From contig NZ_JGYQ01000016.1 in the NCBI RefSeq assembly GCF_000741535.1, forward strand, positions 1 through 64,000: 64,000 bases of DNA, in the 5' to 3' direction. The notes under the pieces are model-generated. The model was not told where the DNA came from. It saw only the letters and a program-made list of their open reading frames with translations, and searched no databases. The translations under genes and the position numbers were made by a program. Numbering within the stretch: position 1 is the stretch's first letter; every line of letters begins with the position of its first letter. Of this stretch, positions 29,099-37,195 are shown piece by piece. Source of the DNA: Bifidobacterium boum. GTDB taxonomy: Bacteria; Actinomycetota; Actinomycetes; Actinomycetales; Bifidobacteriaceae.

Positions 29099-29125
29099 TT
29101 AGCACTCTCAGCCCTCGAGTGCCAA
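29099..29125. promoter_or_regulatory. CIRCE element 2 (HrcA operator)
   Basis: TTAGCACTC-N9-GAGTGCCAA, one mismatch from consensus, centred 35 bp from the first CIRCE. Paired CIRCE sites usually flank or cover the promoter and tighten HrcA repression. Confidence 0.9.
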
Positions 29126-29253
29126 CATCGTCCACGGTATTGCGCTGTTGGCATGAAAAGCGTGTCGATTACAACCAGCGGGAGAGCGCACGCGCATGGG
29201 AACCATCCGGCCGTTGCGCACCATCGCGCAAGCCATCGACGGAACGACTCCCC

Positions 29254-29331
29254 GCTTCTGCCGACGCTGAGCGGCGCGTCAGCATCGGTCAACGCCTCTG
29301 CCGAGACTGACGACGGGCTCAGCGTCGGCAG
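29254..29331. repeat. Imperfect long hairpin with a dispersed motif
   Basis: CTGCCGACGCTGAGC (29258-29272) pairs perfectly with 29317-29331; CGTCAG/CTGACG adds an inner stem (29277-29282, 29306-29311). The 17-mer GCTTCTGCCGACGCTGA at 29254-29270 recurs exactly at 50942-50958 in another intergenic hairpin, which suggests a dispersed palindromic repeat family. Confidence 0.6.
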
Positions 29332-29498
29332 ACGGTTTGGGCATGCGCATGGGACAGGATCGCGAATGCGTGGCATCGCGTCATCGGACACGCATGACGG
29401 GCGTCCCCTGTCATGAATCCATGAACGGTATACCGGACGATGTCGCGGGAACGACGATTCCCCCGAAACCGGCATCGACCGGCCTCGGAAGACCAAAA

Positions 29499-29522
29499 CA
29501 GGCGCCCCATTCGGGACGCCTG
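29499..29522 (-). terminator. Rho-independent terminator of the cold-shock gene
   Basis: On the minus strand CAGGCGTCCC-GAAT-GGGGCGCCTG (one G-U pair) is followed directly by TTTTGGTCTT, a classic intrinsic terminator 20 bp past the stop. Confidence 0.88.
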
Positions 29523-29541
29523 CATACCAGACAGGAGAGAT

Positions 29542-29745
29542 TCACAGCTTGGTCACCGTAGTGGCTTGGAAGCCTTTCGGACCATGCTCAACCTCATATT
29601 CAACACGGTCGCCTTCATCAAGCTTTTTGAAGCCCTCCTGTTGGATTACGGAATAATGCACGAACACATCTTCCCCTCCCTCGTCAGGAGCGATGAAGCC
29701 ATACCCCTTGCCGGCATTGAAAAACTTTACTGTGCCTTGTGCCAT
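29542..29745 (-). CDS. Cold-shock protein (CspA family)
   Basis: A 67-residue single cold-shock domain: [15 protein letters not shown] (RNP1) and DVFVHYSVI (RNP2) are intact, so it should bind single-stranded nucleic acid as an RNA chaperone. The start MAQGTVKFF is the family norm, with AAGGGA upstream; the frame's earlier ATGs are rejected. Confidence 0.95.
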   Translation of the reverse strand: MAQGTVKFFNAGKGYGFIAPDEGGEDVFVHYSVIQQEGFKKLDEGDRVEYEVEHGPKGFQATTVTKL

Positions 29746-29847
29746 ATCGATCATCCCTTGCATGGGACCAGTCCGACGCCCCATACACGCCGGCACTGCC
29801 CATCTGGTGCCCTATTGTAGCGACGGCAAGCAAAGAAACGCCGAACG

Positions 29848-30534
29848 CTAGTTCATGAGCACAACCACAACCGGCGCAGACAAGTTGGATACCTGACGGA
29901 CATTGGAGATACCGAGTTTGGCTGCGACATCCTGCGCCGTCGCCACATCAGCCTCGTTCTGATACCACACCACCGATCCGGCCGGCAGGCTGCCGGACGG
30001 GTTGGCGGCGACAACATTGGTGTACCCGGCCTTCTGGAGCACGGACGCCTGAGTGGCCGCATACCCGGTTTTCTTTGTACCGTTGACGACACGCACCTGG
30101 GTGGTCAGATTCGCGGCGGCAGCCGGCGTCTGCGATTGCGACGGGGAAGCCGAGGGGGACTGCGAGTCCGACGGGGACGCGGATGCCGACTCGGACTCGC
30201 TGGCAGACGCCGAAGCCGATTGCGACGCAGACGCGGAAGGCGATTCGGATGCAGACGACTTGGATGACTTGGATGACTTGGCCGACTTGGACGCGGGCGC
30301 TGTCTGCGAGGAAGTCGCCGCGCTCTTCCACGGCATGACCTTGGCGCCTTCGCCCGACATCACCGCCCACACCGTCAGCCCTGCGACCGCAGCGACAACA
30401 ATCACGATAAGGAACGGCACCAAACGCGCGGCGACAGAGCGATTGCCGCGATGTACACCGACAGGCCCCTGCGGCGGGTTGTCGAACACGTCTTCCGCGT
30501 ACGACTCATCAGTGTTCCGGTCTTTGCGTGCCAT
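29848..30534 (-). CDS. LytR_C-domain membrane protein with Ser-rich stalk
   Basis: A 228-residue protein: cytoplasmic N-terminus, one membrane helix (about 36-58), a Ser/Ala/Lys stalk (about 72-138) and a C-terminal LytR_C domain (TTQVRVVNGTKKTGYAATQASVLQKAGY...), an extracytoplasmic module found at the end of LytR-CpsA-Psr wall-polymer ligases and alone in actinobacteria. The stalk is coded by short tandem repeats (9-bp units around 30255-30290). GGAAGGA lies before ATG 30534. Its exact role in the envelope is unknown. Confidence 0.82.
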   Translation of the reverse strand: MARKDRNTDESYAEDVFDNPPQGPVGVHRGNRSVAARLVPFLIVIVVAAVAGLTVWAVMSGEGAKVMPWKSAATSSQTAPASKSAKSSKSSKSSASESPSASASQSASASASESESASASPSDSQSPSASPSQSQTPAAAANLTTQVRVVNGTKKTGYAATQASVLQKAGYTNVVAANPSGSLPAGSVVWYQNEADVATAQDVAAKLGISNVRQVSNLSAPVVVVLMN

Positions 30535-30681
30535 ATGCAGTTCCTTCCCAATGGATTCATCATCGAGTGTACATGGTCGGCTGGGCTGTAGGGGTCGCAA
30601 TCGCGTGCACTGTGTCGGATATCCACAGCTTCGTCACGTCATCGGCACGGCAAACGTCCAAATGCGCCATACAGTAGAAGC

Positions 30682-31452
30682 ATGAACAACCCTCATGTCA
30701 AAGCGTTGTCCGAACTCGTTGACCCGGGGTGGGCGCGCGCACTGGCCGACGTGGAACCGGACATCCACCGCATGGGCGACTTCCTGCGTGGGGAAATCGC
30801 CGCAGGACGGCACTATCTTCCGGCAGGACACAATATTCTGCGCGCGTTCACCATTCCATTCGACAGCATCAAGGTCCTCATCGTCGGGCAGGACCCCTAT
30901 CCGACACCGGGGCACCCGGTGGGCTTGAGTTTCTGCGTCGCTCCCGATGTGCACCCGCTGCCCAAAAGCCTCATCAATATTTACAGGGAAATGTCCGACG
31001 ATCTGGGCGTGCCGACGCCGGTCAACGGTGACTTGACCCCGTGGACGCACCGCGGAGTCATGCTACTCAACAGATGCCTGACCGTGGGGGTCGGACGCCC
31101 CAACAGTCATCAAGGCAAAGGATGGGAGCATATCACCGACGCCGCAATCGCCGCACTCAACGCACGCACCGACGAGCACGGCAATCCCAAGCCGCTCGTC
31201 GCAATCCTGTGGGGACGCAACGCGCAGACACTCAAACCGCTGCTCACCAACGCTGTCATCATCGAATCCCCACACCCCAGCCCCTTGTCGGCTTCCCGCG
31301 GATTCTTCGGTTCACGCCCCTTCTCACGCGCCAATCAAGCGCTCGAAGCCATGGGAGCCAAACCCGTGGATTGGGCGCTACCGCCTGCCGCATCACCGGC
31401 ATACGGACCCGTCGCGGCACCAGCCGGCCCAACAGCAGGCCAGCATCGATGA
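30682..31452 (+). CDS. ung: Uracil-DNA glycosylase, family 1
   Basis: A 256-residue enzyme removing uracil from DNA in base-excision repair. Motif [11 protein letters not shown] (catalytic Asp71), LLNRCLTV, and motif [14 protein letters not shown] (His198) are intact. The last 25 residues are an Ala/Pro tail. It diverges from the LytR_C gene. Confidence 0.95.
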   Translation: MNNPHVKALSELVDPGWARALADVEPDIHRMGDFLRGEIAAGRHYLPAGHNILRAFTIPFDSIKVLIVGQDPYPTPGHPVGLSFCVAPDVHPLPKSLINIYREMSDDLGVPTPVNGDLTPWTHRGVMLLNRCLTVGVGRPNSHQGKGWEHITDAAIAALNARTDEHGNPKPLVAILWGRNAQTLKPLLTNAVIIESPHPSPLSASRGFFGSRPFSRANQALEAMGAKPVDWALPPAASPAYGPVAAPAGPTAGQHR

Positions 31453-31560
31453 CGCCACTGGCATAAGACGCCCAGCCGCTTACGCTACTATGCTGGAATA
31501 CCAGTTCGCGGCCACGCGGGTCGCACACCCGACCATCAATCAATCGTTGGAGCGCACATC

Positions 31561-32634
31561 ATGGCATTATTCCCACCACAACCCAGTATCGCGCAACCGA
31601 TACCGCCCATACCGCAACAGCCGGTGGCATCAGCGTCAGCCGGATTGGCTCCGGAGGACCTGAACAAGGCGAGGCAACTCGCCGACCGGATCCGCGCACG
31701 TTTCGCCCAGACGCTCGTCGGCCAGGATAATCTGCGTGAAGCGCTTATCGTCACCATGGTCGCCGGCGGGCATATGCTTATCGAATCGGTGCCGGGTCTG
31801 GCGAAAACCACCGCCGCACAAACACTGGCAACCTCTGTGTCCGGCAGTTTCAAACGCGTCCAGTGCACTCCGGATCTCATGCCGTCCGATCTGGTAGGCA
31901 CCCAGGTCTTCGATTTCTCCACCCAACGATTCAGCACCCAAATCGGCCCCATCCACGCCAATTTCGTGCTGCTGGATGAAATCAACCGGTCCAACGCGAA
32001 AACACAGTCCGCCATGCTGGAAGCCATGGCGGAAGGTGCTACCACCATCGGCGGAGAACGCATCGAGCTACCCAAGCCTTTCATGGTGATCGCCACGGAA
32101 AACCCAATCGAAGAAGAAGGCACATTCAACCTTCCTGAAGCGCAGATGGACCGGTTCACCATGAAAGCGGTTATGACCTATCCGACCGCCGACGAGGAAC
32201 GTCAAATGCTGGCTATGCTCACCCGGCGGGGCAGCGATACAGTCAATCCCTCGTTGCTGCAAGGCGACACGTTATCTCTGGCTGATGTCGAATTCCTGCG
32301 CGCAGCCGCCCGCCGTGTCCACGTTTCGGACGCGATTATGGGCTATGCAGTTGATATCGCAGCGACCTCACGTGGAGCGGGAAGCCACCCGATTTCCGGA
32401 CTGTCCGCGAACGTCCGGCTCGGTGCCAGCCCCCGTGCGTCCATCGCCCTGATCAGAGTAGGGCAGGCGGCCGCTCTTCTTGCAGGACGCGATTATGTCA
32501 TCCCCGAAGATATCAGGATGTTCGCGCATGAAATCCTGCGCCACCGTATCCTGCTCACGTTCGAAGCACTTGCCGACGGCATGACCAGCGATCAAATCGT
32601 GGACTCCGTCGTAGCCACGGTACCGGTGCCATGA
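31561..32634 (+). CDS. MoxR-family AAA+ ATPase
   Basis: A 357-residue MoxR ATPase: Pro/Ala-rich lead (1-28), then LVGQDNLREAL, Walker A SVPGLAKTT (about 76-84), Walker B VLLDEINRSNAKTQSAMLEAM, sensor EEEGTFNLPEAQMDRF and the C-terminal lid. MoxR proteins act as chaperones with VWA proteins to mature or insert complexes. It opens an operon of eight genes; its stop overlaps the DUF58 start by 4 bp. Confidence 0.93.
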   Translation: MALFPPQPSIAQPIPPIPQQPVASASAGLAPEDLNKARQLADRIRARFAQTLVGQDNLREALIVTMVAGGHMLIESVPGLAKTTAAQTLATSVSGSFKRVQCTPDLMPSDLVGTQVFDFSTQRFSTQIGPIHANFVLLDEINRSNAKTQSAMLEAMAEGATTIGGERIELPKPFMVIATENPIEEEGTFNLPEAQMDRFTMKAVMTYPTADEERQMLAMLTRRGSDTVNPSLLQGDTLSLADVEFLRAAARRVHVSDAIMGYAVDIAATSRGAGSHPISGLSANVRLGASPRASIALIRVGQAAALLAGRDYVIPEDIRMFAHEILRHRILLTFEALADGMTSDQIVDSVVATVPVP

Positions 32635-33590
32635 TCGACCGGACGATGGGCGAGGATGCGATCCGCCGGAAAATCGAAGCTCTCGCCACTACACTGACAT
32701 TGCCGACGGTTCGTCGCGCGCTCGGCGTCATTGAGGGCGAGCATCCGTCACATCGACGGTTCGGAAGCGACGACATCATGGATATCCGCCCTTATGAAGC
32801 CGGGGATGAGGCACGCCGCATCGACTGGCGTACCAGCGCACGTTCAGGAAGGCCGATGGTGGTGCAACGACAGCGTCAAGTCACCTCCCGGGTGTGGATG
32901 CTGCTGGATACCGGTAAAGAAATGTCCGGCGCGTGCGAAGGCGGCGAGCAGGCCTGGCAGGTCGCAGCCAATGGTTTACGCATGTTCGCCGCGCTCAGTT
33001 TGAGACGCTCCGACGATATTTCACTGGTGTGCGCGGACTCATCCAGCATTACTAGAGTGCCATTCCACGGGGGGTTCGCCCAGTTCGAAAGCATGCTTGA
33101 CCGCGCGTTGGAACAGGCGCGGAAACATCCACGCAATATGGACGCGCTCCTCGATTATGCGCAGCGTATCAATGATCGCGATGCGCTGATCGTGCTGGCG
33201 ACCGACGAGCATGCCATCGGCGCTCGTCACTTCGACGCGATTCGCGCCATCACTCGCACACACCCCCTGGTGCTTATCGACGTTTCGACCATCAACCCCT
33301 TCATCGCACGGCACCGTCATGTGGCTGACGCGGATACCGGACGGAGACTGCCGGCGTTCCTCCTCAATAGCAGAAGCAGCGGCGAAGTGGACACCCATCG
33401 GCAGTATCTTGCCGCGCAACTGGAATCCGAACTGCGTACGAACGGGTCGACGCTGATGCGCGCCTCGTCAAGCCGAGCGATGTTCGATACGTTCGTCCGC
33501 ACCATTTCCCTGTCGCTTGCCGGGGCCGGACGCACCACCCTACCCGCCGCACGGCACGTTTCCCCATCCACCCACGGAAGGCGCGCATGA
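32631..33590 (+). CDS. DUF58 domain protein
   Basis: A 319-residue protein with the DUF58 core (DDIMDIRPYEAGDEARRIDWRTSARSGRPMVVQRQRQVTSRVWMLLDT), the standard partner of MoxR ATPases. The segment around WMLLDTGKEMSG begins a degenerate von Willebrand A fold. No membrane helix is seen. It overlaps genes on both sides by 4 bp. Role inferred from partners: part of a MoxR-VWA assembly. Confidence 0.88.
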   Translation: MIDRTMGEDAIRRKIEALATTLTLPTVRRALGVIEGEHPSHRRFGSDDIMDIRPYEAGDEARRIDWRTSARSGRPMVVQRQRQVTSRVWMLLDTGKEMSGACEGGEQAWQVAANGLRMFAALSLRRSDDISLVCADSSSITRVPFHGGFAQFESMLDRALEQARKHPRNMDALLDYAQRINDRDALIVLATDEHAIGARHFDAIRAITRTHPLVLIDVSTINPFIARHRHVADADTGRRLPAFLLNSRSSGEVDTHRQYLAAQLESELRTNGSTLMRASSSRAMFDTFVRTISLSLAGAGRTTLPAARHVSPSTHGRRA

Positions 33591-34150
33591 ACCGCATTCC
33601 CATCACCACCACCGCGGATATCACCATGGCGATCAAACTCGACGACCTCAGCCCCGTCGGCGAACTGGACCAGTCCGGCATGCTGACGGCGATGCTCGCC
33701 GGCTGTGTTGCCATCGCGTGTCTGCTCATCGTCCTGATTATCGTGCTCTCCCGCCCACGCACCACACCGCCCCGCGCACCACGTCCGAAAGGCGCCCATC
33801 ATCCGACCGGCGGCACCCGTGTATGGCATCAACGCATCGACGCGGTCGTGCAACGGTATCATGCGCAAGACATCACTCGCGACCAAGCGTTCACCGAACT
33901 CGCAGCCATCGCACGCGAATACGCGTCAGGGGTTTCAGGAACCGTCATGGCTACGCAAACCTTGTCCGATCTCAATCGTGCGACACCGCCGACAAGCGGT
34001 AAAGAGGGGTTCACCTTGCTCAGGCAAACCATTGCGGCACTCTACCCACCCCAATTCGCCGACGAACGGTACAATGACGCCGCACGGACGACCAGCGTCG
34101 AGCAAGGCGCCGAATGGGTGTCCGCTCTGGTGGAAAGGTGGCGCCGATGA
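33587..34150 (+). CDS. Single-pass membrane protein of the MoxR/VWA operon
   Basis: A 187-residue protein with one helix at about 32-55 and a cytoplasmic Pro/Arg linker followed by a helical domain (VWHQRIDAVVQRYHAQDITRDQAFTELAAIAREYASG). It fills the position that DUF4381-like proteins take in Bat-type operons, but I see no firm domain. Overlaps on both sides (ATGA) tie it to the operon. Confidence 0.75.
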   Translation: MNRIPITTTADITMAIKLDDLSPVGELDQSGMLTAMLAGCVAIACLLIVLIIVLSRPRTTPPRAPRPKGAHHPTGGTRVWHQRIDAVVQRYHAQDITRDQAFTELAAIAREYASGVSGTVMATQTLSDLNRATPPTSGKEGFTLLRQTIAALYPPQFADERYNDAARTTSVEQGAEWVSALVERWRR

Positions 34151-35235
34151 GATGGCAATGGCCGTGGGCCGCACTGATCGCCATCGTGGCGGCACTCGCT
34201 ATCACCGCCACGGCAGCCGCTTTGACTGCGTGGCATGAACGCCGGACAGCCAAGCGTACGCCGGATCTCAAATCGTACAGTCTGGACGATGACCTCAACA
34301 CCGAATACGCTTCCGAATTGTTCCACCAGTGGCGTTTGCTCAGCCGGATCGCCGCATCGGCGCTCGCTATCGCACTGGTCCTGTCCGTCATCCTGATCGC
34401 CCGCCCGTCCCACATCGACGAGGGCACGGAACGTTCGGCAAGCCGCGACATCGTCCTGTGCCTCGACGTTTCTGGATCAACCCTGCCGTACGACCGGCAG
34501 ATCATCGACACGTATCTCAAGCTCGCTTCCACCTTCCAAGGCGAACGCATCGGCATGAGTATTTTCAATTCGACATCGCGAACCGTCTTCCCTCTGACCG
34601 ACGACTACACGCTGGTCACCAGCCAGCTCAAGTCCGCGGCATCGATCCTCAAAGGCGTGCAAACCCAAGATGACATCGACAAGATGAGCGACCACGACTA
34701 CCAGAACGTGTCCGATTGGTTGGACGGCACCCAAAACAAAACCAACGCCACATCCCTCATCGGCGACGGGCTGGTCAGCTGCGCGGCCATGCTACCCGGA
34801 TTCGCGTACGGCAGCACTGCAGCGGCGGCGGGCGACACCGCCGCCAACAAGGCGCGACGGCGATCCGCTTCCATCGTGCTCGCCACCGACAACGTCGTCT
34901 CCGGTAAGGAAACCTACACGCTCAGTCAAGCACTCGACTTGACGTCCCAAGCGTCCATCAGCGTGGATGCCATTTATGCGGGAGCGAAAGAAAGCCTATC
35001 CGATCAGACGACCACCGCCATGAAAACCGCCGTCGAATCGCATGGCGGCACATTCATGTCCCAAGCCGACGGTTCATCGATCGAATCCCTGGTCAGGCAG
35101 ATCGAGCAGCGTAGCGCGGCCCGCAACGAGAGGGACGCCCAATCCGCCGTTGATGACGATCCCGGCTGGTGGACTCTCGCCCTCGCCGTATGCGTACTCG
35201 TATGGCTGGTATTCGCTTGGAGGCTCAGACGATGA
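34147..35235 (+). CDS. von Willebrand factor A domain protein (BatA-like)
   Basis: A 362-residue protein with helices at about 8-28 and 68-86, an extracytoplasmic or cytoplasmic VWA domain with a full MIDAS motif DVSGS (107-111) and later ATDN, and a C-terminal helix (about 338-358, WWTLALAVCVLVWLVFAWRL). This layout is that of BatA/BatB membrane VWA proteins that work with MoxR. It starts by a 4-bp overlap with the preceding gene. Confidence 0.86.
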   Translation: MRWQWPWAALIAIVAALAITATAAALTAWHERRTAKRTPDLKSYSLDDDLNTEYASELFHQWRLLSRIAASALAIALVLSVILIARPSHIDEGTERSASRDIVLCLDVSGSTLPYDRQIIDTYLKLASTFQGERIGMSIFNSTSRTVFPLTDDYTLVTSQLKSAASILKGVQTQDDIDKMSDHDYQNVSDWLDGTQNKTNATSLIGDGLVSCAAMLPGFAYGSTAAAAGDTAANKARRRSASIVLATDNVVSGKETYTLSQALDLTSQASISVDAIYAGAKESLSDQTTTAMKTAVESHGGTFMSQADGSSIESLVRQIEQRSAARNERDAQSAVDDDPGWWTLALAVCVLVWLVFAWRLRR

Positions 35236-36242
35236 CTTGGACACTCTCCCCCGCACTCGGCTGGCCTGTAGGATGCGCCATAGCCATCATTATGCTCGTC
35301 TGCGCGATCGGCGGCATCGTCATCCGTGTCCGCACCCGTGGCGCAACCGATCAGAGTGTCAGCGCATGCGTCCGGCGCACGCTGATCTGCCTGCTGGTCG
35401 CGCTCGCCGCACTCACCCCCAGCACGGTGTCCAGCACCACCAGCAAAGCGGTCAACGCCACGGACATCGTCATCGCAATCGATACGACCAGTTCCATGGC
35501 CGTCAACGACGCGACATACGGCAGCAGCGAGACGATAAGCCGGCTCGCAGCCGCCAAACATGCCGTCCACGACTTGACCGACGCCTACCCGGCGGCAAGT
35601 TTCTCCGCAGTACGCTTCGGGGCGAGCGCCTCACTGGACGTGCCGCTGACCCCGGACACGCTCGCCATCGACAATTGGGCGGATTCCCTGAATGTCGAAT
35701 CCACGACAGCATCATCCGGGTCCTCGCTTGATACACCACTTGACAAGCTGCTGCTGACGCTGAAGGACATTCGCCAACATCACGCGGATGACACCATCGT
35801 CCTGGTGCTGATCAGCGATGGGGAGCAGACCGCGACCACCACGCGTCGCACATACTCCTCGCTGCGACGCTACGTGACCGACGCCCTCGTCGTAGGAGCA
35901 GGATCGACCGCGGGCGGCAATATTCCAGCCGACGGATTGGTTGACAGCGCCAACGAAACATGGGTGACCGACCCCGCTACCGGCCAGCCGGGCGTATCAA
36001 AACTCAGCCCGGACACGCTCAACACCATCGCCGACGAGTTAAGCGGCAAAGCCATCATGCTTGACGCCACGCACACGGTGACCAACTCACTACCCGCCGC
36101 TTCGAAACAGTGGCGCACCAGCATCACTGCGAAAACCAGACAACGCGTCACCCCCGTGGTCTGGCCTATCGCCATCGCGCTGTGTGTGCTGCTCGCATGG
36201 GAACTCGGCGCATGGATCGGCCTGTCAAGGAGACTGCTATGA
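35232..36242 (+). CDS. von Willebrand factor A domain protein (BatB-like)
   Basis: A 336-residue second VWA protein: two N-terminal helices (about 12-32 and 50-66), MIDAS variant DTTSS (84-88), a second metal-site Asp in LVLISDGEQT, and a C-terminal helix (about 312-332). The third MIDAS residue of the DxSxS motif is Thr, which can still bind metal. The 4-bp overlaps link it to both neighbours. Confidence 0.85.
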   Translation: MTWTLSPALGWPVGCAIAIIMLVCAIGGIVIRVRTRGATDQSVSACVRRTLICLLVALAALTPSTVSSTTSKAVNATDIVIAIDTTSSMAVNDATYGSSETISRLAAAKHAVHDLTDAYPAASFSAVRFGASASLDVPLTPDTLAIDNWADSLNVESTTASSGSSLDTPLDKLLLTLKDIRQHHADDTIVLVLISDGEQTATTTRRTYSSLRRYVTDALVVGAGSTAGGNIPADGLVDSANETWVTDPATGQPGVSKLSPDTLNTIADELSGKAIMLDATHTVTNSLPAASKQWRTSITAKTRQRVTPVVWPIAIALCVLLAWELGAWIGLSRRLL

Positions 36243-36835
36243 GCATTACACCACAGCGTTCCGAACATCAACAGTCCGCCCGGAATCATGCGCGAGCCCC
36301 GCTCGCCGTGCGCATCATTCTAGCTGTTCTCGCGGTTCTGGCACTCGCCGGAGCCGTCATCGCGATTGCGAATATCCAAGCGCAACACTCCTACAATCAG
36401 GCGACCCGCAGTCTCAACGCCGATCTCAAAGCCAGCGCCTCCCCCACCGCCGACTGGTCCACGCTGGCAGCCCGTCAAGAGCAGACCGACGCGCAATTCA
36501 AGGAAGCGCAATCATGGCATGCGATCCTTGCCCCGAATCTCAACACGCGTATCGAAACGAACAGCGCCATGTCACGCACACTGACCGAACGGATCCAAGC
36601 CGAACTCAACAACCAGCAGGCCGGATCCTCGTCTGCGCAGGATTCAAGCAACACTTCATCGTCAGATCCGACGAATACCCCGAGCCCATCAACCCCAGAC
36701 GGATTGGACGACAAGCAACGCCGGAAAGTGCAAGACCTGCTCGAATCCAACGCATCAGCCTCCCCATCCCCTTCAGGAAGCCCAACAACACACGGCAGCA
36801 CACCATCCACCGGTGCCACGGTCAAACCTTGGTGA
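36239..36835 (+). CDS. Membrane protein with Ser/Pro tail, MoxR/VWA operon
   Basis: A 198-residue protein: basic N-terminus, one helix (about 23-45), a helical stretch to about 120, then a low-complexity tail rich in Ser, Pro, Thr and Gln to the end. No known domain recognised. The start overlaps the VWA gene by 4 bp and the next frame begins 3 bp after its stop, so it belongs to the operon. It could be an adaptor or a wall-spanning part. Confidence 0.72.
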   Translation: MSITPQRSEHQQSARNHARAPLAVRIILAVLAVLALAGAVIAIANIQAQHSYNQATRSLNADLKASASPTADWSTLAARQEQTDAQFKEAQSWHAILAPNLNTRIETNSAMSRTLTERIQAELNNQQAGSSSAQDSSNTSSSDPTNTPSPSTPDGLDDKQRRKVQDLLESNASASPSPSGSPTTHGSTPSTGATVKPW

Positions 36836-36838
36836 CGC

Positions 36839-37195
36839 GTGCCGTTCATGTATCCATCCTCTGACCACATTGCCCCGACAGGCGTGCATCACGAGCGTGC
36901 ATACGATTCGATGGAAGACATGAACCAACATATCATCAATCACCCCGGTTTGGCGGCCGCATGCACCTGCCAAACAGCAACCACCGGCACTCTCAATCAT
37001 CTCGACACCGCGTGCGCGAGCACAGAACGATGTGTCACCTCGCTCACCGACACGGCCGCGCTCGCCGCATCCATCGACTGGCACGGCCAGGCGGCCGCAC
37101 TCATGCGAGACAAGGTGACGACCGCCATTCGTATGAACGAGGATGTCCGGCAACGTGCGCACGCCCTGCTGGCCATACGCCAGGAGGTAGCCTGA
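36839..37195 (+). CDS. Small WXG-like helical protein
   Basis: A 118-residue frame starting at GTG 36839, 3 bp after the previous stop. The last 90 residues (from ATG 36920, a possible true start) are helical and carry a W-x-G turn as WHG (SIDWHGQAAALMRDKV), like Esx/PE-type partners of secreted proteins. Four cysteines lie in the first helix. Its stop overlaps the hydrolase start (TGATG). It could be the partner or chaperone of that hydrolase. Confidence 0.65.
   Translation: MPFMYPSSDHIAPTGVHHERAYDSMEDMNQHIINHPGLAAACTCQTATTGTLNHLDTACASTERCVTSLTDTAALAASIDWHGQAAALMRDKVTTAIRMNEDVRQRAHALLAIRQEVA

Noticed and set aside
29053..29496. Minus-strand 147-codon open frame upstream of groEL
   Set aside because: It overlaps both CIRCE elements and a hairpin; translation is Arg/Cys/Pro-rich without a family match.
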